NCBI GenBank assembly: GCA_933228895.1
Contig: OW121852.1
Location: 131,745,544 to 131,809,543, forward strand
Direction: 5' to 3'
From: Platycnemis pennipes
Taxonomy: Eukaryota > Arthropoda > Insecta > Odonata > Platycnemididae
Length of the DNA: 64,000 bases
Shown: positions 42,820 to 53,901 of the stretch, piece by piece
Layout: every line of letters begins with the position of its first letter
How positions within the stretch are numbered: the first letter of the stretch is position 1
Translations under genes and position numbers: made by a program
Notes under the pieces: model-generated
Told to the model about the DNA's origin: nothing
Database searches by the model: none
Seen by the model: the letters and a program-made list of their open reading frames with translations, nothing else

Positions 42820-43436
42820 GCCTTACTAAGTGTGGTTGTTATTGAAAATGATTCCGAAAATTATTCAAATGACAAATTTACCGATTTACAAATTTACAGA
42901 TTTTTCAAGTGAAAAATCGAGTTTATTCTCGGCGTCACAAACTTTTTTCAAATATTTTTACGGAGTAACCTAGAAATATGTTCAATTTATACTCTGATGA
43001 AGTATCCCAGAGAGCATTTTCCGAATAAGGATTATATTGTCTACTTTATGTAAAATTTTGTCTAAAAAAAGGGTCCGCCATTTTGTGACGTAATAGCACT
43101 CAAATATGGGAAAAAATGTCTGAAACGTATGCATAGTATAGGCAAAGTACCCTGTTCACAAATGGAAATGTTTTTTATTTCATAAAAATCCTTTATTTAC
43201 TCCTATATCTGCTCAACTTTTAAGATTTTCGAAGAAAAATGAGAGCGGGCGCTTTTTTCGAAATTTGGTCGTGTTTGAGCCACTGTATCTAAGTAACGGG
43301 TAATTCCTATAAAAAATGACTTACCATTCCATAATCATCAATCATTTTTGTGTATATGTGCCAAATTTCAAGACGTTATCTCATAAAAAGCAGTTTTGGA
43401 CTTTTGTCCGGCAACATGCGATTTGGCCCCACTGTG
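42633..43436 (-). repeat. Transib right terminal inverted repeat
   Basis: About 804 bp inverted copy of 39544-40349. The transposase start codon (42819) lies inside it, so the repeat includes promoter, 5' UTR and about 62 codons. Confidence 0.88.
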
Positions 43437-43441
43437 CGACG

Positions 43442-44282
43442 GCTCAAAGATTCATTTTCTTCGAACACGATTTGGGCAGTAATAGAGAATATCAAAAATA
43501 AATGTGGAAATTATAATATATATATATTGCAACGTTAATTAGGAGAGTCTGAATTGATTTAACAAGTTCATGTTTTAACTTTACCATCTCATGCATGCTT
43601 CGGAAAATGTTAACTACATAATTCAGTTCCATAAATTCTTGATTGATAAACATTTCTTTTCATATCATAAAACTTCACCTACACGTGTCTCATGGAACCA
43701 TATCTAATGTATACTACAAATCAATAGCACTATAATTCTCTGCTAAATGTAGGCAGTTTGTGCAGAATAGTATTTTCGCATGTCTAATTCATTCGAGTAT
43801 ATAATACCTTCTGACTTGAAACTAATGCCAGGGAGAGATCTCGCATGTCACTGACTCTCGCGGTTTCATACACAGTTATGTAGATTTTTTATTTTCATTA
43901 CTAATGCAGCATCCACCTCTTTTGATTCGGCGAGCCTCGGGTGTCATTGCCGACAAAATGGCCGGAAATTCTAGACGGTTTTTTCATTTTGGATAACCAA
44001 GATCATCAATGATGATACCAATCCGTAGGATCTTGCGCTTGAAGCAGGAGGAGGGACGCCAAAAAGACGATAGCCTCCAGATTACATTTACATGTGCATC
44101 CGCTCGCGTCCTCCGCGCTAGGTTTCTCTTAATGTTCTCACACAGCACCCCTCTCACTTACTACTGTATTACACTTATTCTACAGTATTTAGTAGAGAGT
44201 TGCGTCAATTTCAAGATTTCTATCGGATGATGGGCAAGTAAATGATACTGACGCATCATTTGACTTGACCATCACAAAATTT
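43442..44282. other. Interior of the 15-kb element: unassigned
   Basis: AT-rich with no recognised gene. A 73-codon plus frame at 44009 was considered as the missing sarcoglycan exon and rejected. Confidence 0.4.
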
Positions 44283-47200
44283 TACGCGTAATTGACAATT
44301 TTAATTACAATTACGTTAAATGAAAGAAAGTATTACTAGCCACTTCAAGGATTTAATGGAACCTTTTCATGCGTGATGACAAAGATACAGATAATAATCC
44401 ACGAGAGCTGGATTAAGAGCGAGTAAATATGCTTTTCTTGACCAAAGTGAAAACATTTTTAAAACATTCCTTGAAGAAATTGTTCAAATGGCTATTTTAC
44501 TTATTGACTACAAATGATAACAATCAACAGGTTGTTTTTCGATCCCCAGTTCTATTTCCCTCGGCACTGGTAATTCAGTCGCTCGAATTCAATAATGATC
44601 GGTGAGTCGATGACGTGGTCAAGTGAAACAAAAGCCATCCGAAAAACAATTGCAAAAAACTGAAGCACAAAATAACTCAAAACATGCTATGGGAGTCCAA
44701 ACGACACATATTAACATAAAACCCACCTCAGGAGGGCTATTACGGATCTTGGGCGACTCACTCGTCACTCACGCGATCCTGCCCCCTCGCGAGTCGCCAC
44801 TGCGATTACAGAACTGGGTGCGACTCGTATCTCGCTGGCGACTAGACGGGTGACTTCGGAGTGTATGAGAATCATCAGAACAGTTTTCGGAGCCAATAAG
44901 CAGCCTTGTTACAAGTCACGTGGTACAGCAGACAACTTGAAAATTTCGCGCATAATGTGATATCGTCCTTTATCTATATTGTAAATGGTACTTCCACAGA
45001 CATGTACAATATTTTGCGCATATTTCACTGCAATAAAATTGATGCTCAGATGGTACGAGAATCAGCAGGAATTTGCGGAAATTCATTCAAAGCGGCCAAC
45101 ATTGATACCTTAGAAATTCCTATTTCGTGGCGCATGATAGAAGCAACTTATAAAGTGGTTAAAATAATTATTTAGTCATTAATACGGACACAGAAGGATA
45201 GGAAAATAACTCGAAAATATCTTATGTTCGAGCTTCAATCATTTTCACTCATGAACTAGCCGAAAATGCTTGAATGAAACGGTAATAACACAGGGAAATA
45301 ATTCGGCAACTTCTACCTATGTCAAACAGTAGGTAGGTACTAAAAAATAGAGGTCTACGGTGAACTTCTTGCGAAAACTCCCTCTTCCATGGTTTATGTT
45401 TTTATCATAAATATTAAGTTCGTAAAGGGTACCCTCAAGTTAGGCATGTAGGTGCCTATACATATTTTTATATTGATAGAAAGTATGCTTTAAAGCTCAA
45501 CATAGTATTTAGTTCGCAGGGTTAATAAAAGTATTTATAAAAAATAAGTTAATAAAAGTATTTACGGACAATTCTACCGTTAACATAGAAATTTCTGTTA
45601 GAAGTTTCTATATTCGTAAATATATAGTACATACGGTACATACTATAGCGCGGCGCCGTCTTCAAAAAACAACGGCGCACAGCAAACGAAAGAGCGAGTT
45701 CACGAATCATTCAAATCGTAAATAAAGTTGTGTGGCCCTCTTCTAGTTTAATATATTATAAGAAGATAGCGTAAGAAATCCTCTTTATAAGGATGGAAGA
45801 ATCGATGGGAAATGGGTAAGTGCTGTTTATTCCCATGTCATCACGAATGACATCTAGTTTAAAACCAAAAGTTATCTAGGCCCATCATTGCACCCTAATA
45901 TTCCGTGCAGTCAACAGTTATAAATAATTCATGGTACTCATGAAGAATATTGTGGTTATAGTCACGATTCTATATTCATGGTCACGATAATGAAAGGTAA
46001 TGTATCGCCATTTCTTGCTGTATAACACTAAACAGCAGACTATCGCCAAGCGAATCGGAATCAAGCCGGCGACTCGACGAGTGATCACCATCGTCGAGGG
46101 TGACATGGGGAAGCGACTATTAGTCGCCGAAGGCGACAGAACGGTGTTCCGTAATCGCTCGGGGCGAGAGCTGAGTAGCCGGCGACTCTGAGTCACCATT
46201 CGGCCGGCGACTCAAGATCCGTAATCGATCAGGGTGAGAACTCAGCCTGAGTCGCCCAAATGCTAGTTATCGCCGGCGACTCGCGGTTCCGTAATAGCCC
46301 TCCAGAAGCGCCTATGACTCCTACAGAGATGGTTTCCCTACGAACGTTCAAGCACGAATACGTTAAATGAAAATTAAAGGCATAAAATGCATTGCAACAA
46401 CGAGTAGTTCTCTAATTCCATAAATTTTGTGTATTTATTTCGTCGTCAACAACAACAAGACGTAAATAAACATTACCTTGATATCTGTGAACATTGGAAT
46501 GGCGGTCCGGTCCCAAGGAATACATAGGTATGGCATTAATCCTATTTTGTAAAATATTTGGAGGAATACTCGCTAAATGATTAGTGAAAACGTTCTGGTG
46601 TAGTGATAATGAGGATTGACAGAAGAATATTCGGTGCGCTGCTGGTAAAATAGCCGACTACGATGATACCTAGTGTTGGTGGTGGTCCCTGATTGAAGCA
46701 AGACTCATCGGAAGATAAATGACTGAAAATGTCCATAAATACTTATGACCGCAAAATTATTTGTTATCGTATTGTGTATGAGAGTGGTTTCTTTAATAAA
46801 TTCTATGAACCGCATACATTCAAATGATTATTTAACCTACCACGAATACGTGTTAAATTATATTGGTGAACTGATTGGACTGCATCAAATTAATTGCGCG
46901 AGATGTCTTGGATAGTGAAATGGAATCCACGTAGCGAGTAAGACATCTTTTTTTATGTAGCAGTGTCATTATTTAATTATTCATGCAATGGAGCATAAAT
47001 TACGTAATGAATGCGTGTGCCTTGACTAGGCCAAGTAACTTTCAACGACGACAAATGTCTGTATTTCTTACTGCGCACGCTCGGAGTTTCATTCAGCAAG
47101 CTTGCCGTTGAAACTATATCTTATGAGAAAGAGAAACGGACTGAAAATGAACTATTAAGTGAGAAAAATGAATCTTATAACGTGTTACGGCACGACACTT

Positions 47201-47511
47201 CGCGGCAATATCACAGGCGTAATCAGAGTATTAAGCAGTCGCACGCATTTGTCGACATTTATTTTGCATAATAAAAGTGGTAGGGCCCTAATTATAGCGC
47301 AGCATTGATCCTATGCGTCATTATTATTCGTTACCGATCATTTTTTTTGAGGACCCTGGCATTAAAATCCGCCATTTTTACCTATCTTGTATTGCCGTTA
47401 CCTTAGCACAAATTTTCTCTGCTATACAGTTAGTGCCAACATAGTTGGTGGATCTAATCTTGGCCGCTAGTGGCGCGGTGGAGGTTGCCCACAGACTTTT
47501 GCAAATGACTG
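44283..47511 (-). repeat. Right long inverted arm (with insert)
   Basis: Inverted copy of 32543-34205, interrupted by the element at 44732-46302 and one copy of its CAG duplication. Arm length without the insert is about 1655 bp, matching the left arm. Confidence 0.9.
44732..46302. mobile_element. Harbinger-like non-autonomous element (TSD CAG)
   Basis: 1571 bp with ends GAGGGCTATTACGGA / inverted, flanked by CAG (44729-44731 and 46303-46305). Subterminal regions are rich in GGCGACTC/GAGTCGCC and further TCCGTAAT-type repeats, probably transposase binding sites. The opposite arm of the 15-kb element has the empty site with one CAG. No transposase seen. A 3-bp CWG/TWA-type duplication suggests PIF/Harbinger. 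Confidence 0.85.
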
Positions 47512-47513
47512 TA

Positions 47514-47720
47514 CTTGTGACATCTTATCATTTGCATGGAAACAAAACACGAAAAATTATCCACCGGATGTTCTGCCCAATGGTTGAGTGTACGTTTGCA
47601 ACGCTCCAGGTATACCTACCTGTACATTTGCTGGTGGATTTCTCGATAGTCTGTATGCTTTTCGTTGCTTTTTTGTTATTCTCCTGCTTCTGCTACCAGT
47701 TCACTCCAAGAGCCAACTTC
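47514..47720 (+). repeat. Dispersed repeat family X, copy 1 right part
   Basis: GACATCTTATCATTTGCATG, GTTCTGCCCAATGGTTGAGTG, ATACCTACCTGTACAT and CGTTGCTTTTTTGTTAT match 55710-55860 in order. Together with 32363-32540 it forms one interrupted copy. Confidence 0.75.
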
Positions 47721-47771
47721 TTGGCTGGAAGTATAAGTCATTAGATTTGAAAGTAAAACTTCGTTATAGTA

Positions 47772-48760
47772 TTAATAATAATGTTTATTAACTCAAAGAC
47801 ATATTTACATAAGTGTAGGACAAGTGTGAGGAATACAATTACAAATAATGTATCAAGTAATGCTGCAATTACGGGTTCTCCTTCAGGTTCCTTCAGAAAA
47901 CCATGTCAGTTGCATGAGTAAAAAACTCATTTATAGAATACATACAAAGATTTTGATACCACCCATGAATATACCACAGATTTGAATTTTGTAGTGCTGC
48001 TTCCTCTTGCAGACTCAGGGAGATGATTTAATAGCCTAATCCCCATGTTGGAAATGGAATTTTGTGTTCATTTTAACCTGTTTTGGCAAACAAATAATTG
48101 TTTGTTGTGTCATGGTCATGAATTTCTGATCTTGTTGTAAAGGACTGGAGGTTGGCTTTCACATGAACAAGTATTTCTTATAAATATACAAACTTTAAAC
48201 TGTCAGTATTCTCTGTTTTATGAATAATGGTCTACAGTGTTCAATAGAGGTTGAATGAGTCATTATTCCCACAGCTTTTTTCTGTAGCAGGAAGTGTGAT
48301 TTCATATCCAGGGCATTCCCCAAAATTTCAATCCCATAGTTCAGGTGACTATTAAAAAGGGCATAAAAAATGGATTTTAGATGTTCTGAAGGGATTAGAA
48401 AGCTTAGTTTTCTCAGTGTGAACAGTGATGTTGAGAGTTTTTTTGCTGACCTCTGAAACGTGTGTGGTCCAGCTTAATTTTGAGTCTTAAGTGCTAAGTC
48501 CTCCATTCTTAAAGGAATCTGTACAGAAAACAACACTGGCCACTTGGTACCCGTTATGGGGTACATTTCTACTTCACAACTACAGAGCCAGTGTTCGTTA
48601 AGGCATAAAACATCATGGTGATTATCCAATAAAAAGTGATCAAGTAAGATCACCTTGGTGTGCAGACATTGCACATTGTGACTAAAAATATTCACCCAGA
48701 GGGATTCCCTTACATTTGGACTGATAGAATGCTGTACATGGGCTGAATAGGATTTTACCA
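47772..48760 (-). mobile_element. Mini-LINE: endonuclease N-terminus fused to RT C-terminus, copy 2
   Basis: Minus strand. Near 48690-48560: VQCLHTKVILLDHFLLDNHH, DVLCLNEHWLC, the start of a LINE endonuclease. At about 48474 it passes directly to KLSWTTHVSEVSKK and then RT C-terminal sequence with stops (KKAVGIMTHSTSIEHCRPLF, ILVHVKANLQSFTTRSEIHD). The 3' end has an AATAATAATG tail at 47772. Most of endonuclease and all of the polymerase core are absent. Confidence 0.75.
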
Positions 48761-49480
48761 CAGTTACCCCCTGCGGGTAGATGGATTGAGAATACTCCCG
48801 CAGTATCCCTGCTTGTCGTAAGAGGCGACTAAAAGGGCGGGGAGACAACCCCGAAAACAAACCCAGAGCCAACAAGGGTTGAGCCCGGACAGTCTTGTGG
48901 GTCAACTGTCTGTGTGCGGCCACACCACCTGGCCTGCGATCCACCCGCACGTTTGCCGTGTGCGGAGACCCGTAAGGAGGAGAAGGGGATCCTGGTGGGT
49001 GAGTTCTCCGGAACCCAGCCAGGTGTCGGATGCCCAGTATGGACTACGGGCCAATACCCCTCTTCGGCCCCGGATTCTGCGTAAACGGGCGGCCGGGAGC
49101 TAGCCACTCCTGGTCAATCGGCTTCCGTGGCGTAAGCTTAACGGTGGCGAGTGCCAGGGAGGTGGGGGTCTGCGTAGGGCGGTCGGAAATGTACGGGTTT
49201 GGTGGGCCTGTGCATCGAAGATCCAACCCGAAACAGACAACCACCTCTAGGGTGCTATATCCCCTCGGGTAGCCCTGGCGACCGCACCGGTTTGCGGCAT
49301 CCCAAATGTGTGGCACCATGGTGGGTGGGGAGCCCGGGGGATGAAGAACTATTTGGCATGGCGGAGTAAATTTTCCACCTCCAAAAAGATCCTGCCCGGA
49401 CTCGGACGGGGGAGCTAATTGTTTACCCTCTTGTAAGTGGTTTCTAATAATAAAATGCGTGAAAGAAGGGGAGACACTCA
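48761..49480 (-). repeat. GC-rich LINE 5'-region repeat, copy A
   Basis: Contains CTTGTCGTAAGAGGCGACTA, AGACCCGTAAGG, TCAATCGGCTTCC, TGGTGGGCCT, CCCTGGCGAC and AAATGTGTGGCAC. All recur in the same order at 55870-57500. It abuts the mini-LINE at 48760, so it is probably the untranslated 5' part of that family. No coding capacity recognised. Confidence 0.65.
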
Positions 49481-49505
49481 AGCGAGTGTCTCCCTTTTCT
49501 CATTG

Positions 49506-50003
49506 CTACAGTACTGTCGGCTGCAGTGCCTGGGGAATTAAGGCCTGCAAAAAAGCTGCGTGATGGGAGTCTGCTAATTGAAATGTCGCAGTGTGTGTGG
49601 TAAAATTCATCTCCCACTCTGTTCTCATTGTTTCCACGCTTTGCCGTACGTGTTCTATTTTCTCTTGATTTCTTTCCATCATCTGTCCAATTTTCATTAG
49701 CATTACTTTTTCTCGCTCTTCTTGTTCTAATTTCTTTCTGATCCTGGCTTCCTCCTTCTTCGTTTCCTCTTGTTTTCTCTCTTCTTCCCTCTCTCTTCTC
49801 ATCTCTTCTATTAACGTTTCTAAAGTTAACTCGACTTTCTTCTCTCCCACTACATTTAAATCTATTCCTTTCTCTTCCAATGCTATTTTTAATCTTTCCC
49901 TTAATTCCGGCTTTGTCCCGGTGGTTACTAGCCCCAAATCCTTTAACTGTTCAATGAGTTCGCCTTTCTTAAGTTCGTCAAAATGCTTCTTCACGGACGC
50001 CAT
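49506..50003 (-). CDS. LTR-retrotransposon Gag fragment (SAP-like start)
   Basis: 165 codons from ATG at 50003: MASVKKHFDELKKGELIEQL, LGLVTTGTKPELRERL (an SAP-like helix-extension-helix), then a long Glu/Lys/Arg coiled coil (MRREREEERKQEETKKEEAR). A stop at 49506 ends it. It lies about 200 bp downstream of the LTR and primer site at 50227 on the same strand, where Gag of a Ty3/Gypsy element is expected. No protease or pol follows; another repeat starts at 49480. A truncated element, and the Gag role is inferred from position. Confidence 0.65.
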   Translation of the reverse strand: MASVKKHFDELKKGELIEQLKDLGLVTTGTKPELRERLKIALEEKGIDLNVVGEKKVELTLETLIEEMRREREEERKQEETKKEEARIRKKLEQEEREKVMLMKIGQMMERNQEKIEHVRQSVETMRTEWEMNFTTHTATFQLADSHHAAFLQALIPQALQPTVL

Positions 50004-50204
50004 TGTGTTTACTCTTCTAGCACTTCAACAATGAAACTCGTATAAATATGTACGTATTGTTATGTAATTCAATATGTCACGTCCCTCGCATAATTTTTAC
50101 GTTAGTATTACAACTCGCTATTTTAAATTACTCTATTCTCAGTTTCCTCGCGGTTTTCAAGATCTGTGCCCCTCATTATCCCCTCACACATCCATCTACT
50201 CGTG

Positions 50205-50226
50205 CCCCACGTTGCGACGCCAATAA
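50205..50226 (-). other. Primer-binding-site region
   Basis: Immediately downstream of the LTR on the minus strand: TTATTGGCGTCGCAACG. A TGGCG(T/A)C...ACG start a few bases from the LTR is usual for Gypsy elements. The tRNA was not identified. Confidence 0.5.
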
Positions 50227-50860
50227 TGTAACCCTCTCACCCTACTCTCTTTTTCTTCCGCCGGTTATCTCAACTCTCCTTATCTCACGCACACACTTAC
50301 AATACATGCACATAAAATACAGGCAACAAGATTTTCAATTGATTAAAGAATACCACTCATATTACTCATGCACTCAATTGATGCATTTAATTCCTTGGAA
50401 ATCAAGAATTGGGCCCAATTTACATATTTGATACAAAACACATTTATATTAACCGATTAGCAATTTCTCAACAATCTTATGAAATGGGCGTAAGCTCTTT
50501 GAATGAAATGTTAATTGTTCCGATCCTTTTTGCACTTATCGTGATTGGTGGGTCTGGACCTCCCTCTGTGAGATCGGGCCGGAGTGCCGTGTCAAACTCA
50601 CGCCGACACCTTCCCCGTGAAACTCACCTGCACCTCTCCGTTGATCACCTTTCCTCGCCTCTGCTCCTACTCTCGAGCGTCCCGTCTTATTATTCCCGAT
50701 CTTGTACGCCGACGCGTCCTTCTTTCTCGTGGGTTCTCGGGCCTACCTCTCTCCGATGCGTCTCTCTCGCTCGCGGGCTTGCTCTTGACTGCCTTGTTTA
50801 TTTACAGCATTGTTAATCCGCTGACGCGAGCTCACATGGGAGCCTAATTGTTACGTTACA
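50227..50860 (-). repeat. 5' LTR of a Gypsy-like element
   Basis: 634 bp on the minus strand, starting TGTAACGTAACAATTAGG and ending AGAGGGTTACA. A PBS-like region and the Gag-like frame follow in the right order. The matching 3' LTR is not in the window. Confidence 0.7.
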
Positions 50861-50934
50861 ACCTGCTGTACATTGAAATAGATGAGATCAAGAGAGAGAT
50901 GGCTTCTCAGGGAGTTGTTGATGCTTGTTGACTT

Positions 50935-51140
50935 ACAACAAAGCACGACGGCGAAGTAGTAAAGACTACATTGGTCGTCTTAACATTTGCACGCGATACT
51001 CTCCCCGACAAGGTATTCCTCAGGTATGAATCGGTACCAGTGTGACCATTCATACTGGCGCCCATGCGCCAGTGCCAGCGTTTCGGCTGCATCGGCACGC
51101 GATGTGAGGGCAAGGTGTGTACAAAATGATTGATTGATGT
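50935..51140 (+). pseudogene. LINE ORF1 (Gag-like, CCHC) fragment
   Basis: Plus strand: VVLTFARDTLPDKVFLRYES, then after a stop PFILAPMRQCQRFGCIGTRC. The TFxxxxLPxxVxLxxxxxxVxPYxPxPxRCxxCQRFGHxxxxC pattern is the nucleic-acid-binding part of Jockey-type ORF1. One stop and loss of the His of the knuckle. Fragment only. Confidence 0.7.
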
Positions 51141-51714
51141 GTACAAAATGATGATAATCAATGTGTACAAAAAACTGGCAGTGGTGCCAACTCATTCGTA
51201 TGATGTTAATTACCAATGCAACAGTACCAAACTCCACAAATGTTATTTAACATTATTTACTATTTTATGGTAGTACAATGTCAGATTACCTTGTGCCCTG
51301 CAAAACAAATTATCAATGTTTGCATCACCCAAGCACTTGGCTGGTGACTGCCTCAAGAGTTAATTTTATCATGTAAGCATCCAAGTTTGGTATGATTTTA
51401 TATTGTCGCTTGTGTGCAAGGCATGGTGATGAACGTGAGTTGATGTGAACTTCCAGGGACAGAGGGAGTTGCCCTGGATGTGAGGAGTGTCCCGCTGGTA
51501 CCTCTCCCTCCACCCAATCACATGGCAATGTTGCGTCGAATGCGAGCTGTCGGGAACGGAGAAAGGATTGATGCTGCGGAAACCAATGCGATGAATGGTG
51601 GAGAGTATTCCAGTGTGAAGGAGTACAAGCAAAGGAGGGTAAGTTGAAGATTTGAGTGGAGGGAAAATATTTTCTCTGGATAGATTTCTCATTCCAAGAT
51701 AATCTTAATAGGTA
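51141..51714. other. Unassigned, possibly LINE ORF1 continuation
   Basis: A GC-richer patch at 51410-51640 has long frames on both strands but no family signature that I trust. Confidence 0.35.
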
Positions 51715-52101
51715 ATAATAATAATAATTATTGCTATTCATTTTCCCCAATTGACAAAATACAAAGTAAGTTACATACAGTTTGCAATTGTATAGGGTAC
51801 GTCACAAGTAAGTTAGCTGAACAATGTTTTGCTGAAAGCACATAAAGCAGAGAAAAAACACAAGGGAATACACTTGAAGAAATAACATACAATTAATAGT
51901 ACTTCAGGTTGAGATAATAAACAAACAGTCTTAACTTAGGCAACTTTATCTGTCAGAAATTCATTCAGTGAATAGAACGACTTCATCAATAAATAATTTT
52001 TTACCTTTTTTTTAAATTAATGATGCATGTCGTTGATTTGATGCTCTCAGGGAGTGAGTGGAACATTTTTGTTCCCATTGCAAATAGAGTATTACTAGAT
52101 A

Positions 52102-53901
52102 CAGTGGAATCCCGGTATAACGAGTGCTCATAATCCCTCGGAAATCACTCGCTAAATCGAGCGCTCGTTATATCCGAAGGTGTTGAAAAAACCCACCTAA
52201 TTCTCATAGTCGTTCGTATTTACAGTTTTTCTTTTGTTTCCGTGGTATTTGACGAAGGTAAACAGCAAAAACGTCATTTCAGGCACAATCTGGTAGAATA
52301 TCAACATAATTCATGAAAGAAACAGGACATTTTCCATTATATAAAACATTAATTCCCCTATTTTCGGTGTTTTTCTTCCAGTTCGTCTATTGTTCCGTCG
52401 CCGAAGAAAGCTATAAAGACAGCGTAACAAGTCGGAATTAAAATATTAGGTATACTGTGGAAGTTTTTGGATAATTTTGCGAATATGTCATGACGATAAT
52501 ATCAGCTTTGTCGAGATGTACGTCCATCAGTTGATTTTGAGTTTTTAAAATGGACGATATATCGTTGCTCGATAAATATCGTCTTATCGTGCCCCGCTAA
52601 AATATCGGAGCACGATAAGATATCGGGGCACGATAAGATATCGGGGCGCGATAAGATATCGGGGCGCGATAAGATATCGGGGAGCGATAAGATATCGGGG
52701 CACGATAAGTTATCGGGGTAAGATTAATATCGCTATAAATATCACAATAAACATCACGATAAAATACCATGATATCGCGTCCCGATAAAATATCACGATA
52801 TCGCGCCCCGATAAAACATCACGATAAAAGAACGTGATATTGCGCTCCTTCAAATATCGCGTCATCGCACCTGATGAATTATCGGGATATTGTGCCAGCT
52901 AATCGTGTTGGAAAAAGATAGCCGTTGGGTTGGCCTTCGCTTAAGCTGGAGCAAGTACGTCACCTATCTGCCCACGCAAGTACGTCAACTATCAGACCAA
53001 TGAAATTGAAAGAGAGAGTGTGAGAGAACTGCTGTGAATTTGAATTAGCAGATAGCAGAATAGTAAGTTTTCAAACGTACTTGCTCCAGTTTAAGCGAAG
53101 GCCAACTCAACGGCTATCTTTTTCCAACGGTCTTTTTCCGACACGATTAACCGGCGGAATATCACGATAATTCATCGGGCGCGAGTACGGTACATTTAAA
53201 CGAACATCTTCTATCGCGATATGTATCGTGATAATATATCGTGATATTTTATCGGGGTGCGATATCGTGATATTTTATCGGGACGCGATTCATGTTATTT
53301 TATCGTGATGTTTATTGTGATATTTATAGCGATATTAATCTTACCCCGATAACTTATCGTGCCCCGATATCTTATCGCTCCCCGATATCTTATCGCGCCC
53401 CGATATCTTATCGCGCCCCGATATCTTATCGTGCCCCGATATCTTATCGTGCCCCGATTATCAATATCGCCCATGCCTAGACCTCACTCCCTCTCCTACT
53501 CTCATTTTGCTCGTCGTCCGCCCACTCCCCTCCCACTGATGACTGGGCCCAACAAAAGAAGAACGTAAAATGGGAGCGCGCAGAGCGTACTGAAGTCCGT
53601 AAATCGCTAATGTTTGGACATAACTGGCTTTAGGTGTTGTAGATATGGCACACATCTTATATTTTTAAGTTTAATTAGCAGATAATACAAAACACAATAG
53701 TTTATTTTTGCTAGGCGGTGCATCGCCCTCGAGAGATAACTGTCGTAATACCGAGCGTATTCCGTGGAAGGAACTTTTTGGCCTCGCTATATCCGCTTTA
53801 TTTTACATGTAAAACATAGGCCTTTTGGCGGTACAAAGACAATCACTCGCTATAACGCGATTCTCGCAATAAGCCGTACTCACTATACCAGGCTTCTACT
53901 G
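52102..53901. mobile_element. Tigger-like non-autonomous element carrying a foldback
   Basis: 1800 bp, TA on both sides (52100-52101, 53902-53903). Ends CAGTGGAATCCCGGTATAAC and, inverted, CAGTAGAAGCCTGGTATAGT, with internal GAGCGCTCGTTATATCC-type repeats. No transposase. About half its length is the inverted repeat at 52549-53477. The same family end occurs at 14662. Confidence 0.85.
52549..53477. repeat. Foldback palindrome of GATA-rich 18-bp repeats
   Basis: Two arms of about 410 bp (52549-52965, 53073-53477) are reverse complements. Each has six tandem copies of an 18-bp unit (GCACGATAAGATATCGGG with variants), then a region of GATAT/ATCACGATAAA repeats, and an innermost AAAAAGATAGCCGTT...GGCCTTCGCTTAA block. 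The spacer is about 110 bp. Six in-frame codons per unit explain APISYR-type ORF repeats, which are not genes. Confidence 0.92.

Larger units (their letters stand above)
39544..43436 (-). mobile_element. Transib transposon with RSS-like ends and ~0.8-kb TIRs
   Basis: 3893 bp. Both ends begin with the heptamer CACAGTG (39544-39550 and inverted at 43430-43436), then 22 bases, then ACAAAAGTC. That is the layout of a 23-type recombination signal. It is flanked by the 5-bp GC-rich duplication CGACG (39539-39543, 43437-43441), as known for Transib. Inverted arms of about 805 bp (39544-40349, 42633-43436) are nearly identical. A degraded Transib transposase on the minus strand begins inside the right arm. 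Confidence 0.9.
32543..47511. mobile_element. 15-kb long-terminal-inverted-repeat element (Tc1/mariner-like ends)
   Basis: Starts CAGTCATTTGCAAAAGTCTG, ends with its inverted copy, and is flanked by TA (32541-32542, 47512-47513) within a palindromic TGTACA. Arms of about 1.66 kb (32543-34205, and 44283-47511 minus an insert) are nearly identical. The homologous repeat at about 55690-55710 shows the unoccupied site with a single TA-equivalent. Inside are LINEs (35.0-39.1 kb), a Transib (39544-43436) and a Harbinger-like element (44732-46302). Without these the element would be about 6 kb. No transposase or other gene of its own was recognised. TA plus CAGT ends suggest Tc1/mariner mobilisation, but such arms are very long for that group. 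Confidence 0.8.

Noticed and set aside
44009..44230. Plus-strand frame with a cysteine, considered as the missing last sarcoglycan exon
   Set aside because: No Cys-x-Cys...Gly-Cys...Pro-Cys pattern, no fitting acceptor or phase, and it lies inside the 15-kb mobile element.
32543..47511. Maverick/Polinton
   Set aside because: No polymerase B, integrase, ATPase, protease or capsid gene. TA rather than 6-bp duplication. Tips start CAGT rather than AG.
48829..49272. Overlapping GC-rich frames on both strands
   Set aside because: They lie in a repeat with a second diverged copy (55871-57600) where the frames are not kept.
53292..53568. Open frames with APISYR-type peptide repeats
   Set aside because: They follow from the 18-bp DNA repeat being a multiple of three. 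The mirrored arm gives equivalent frames. Not genes.
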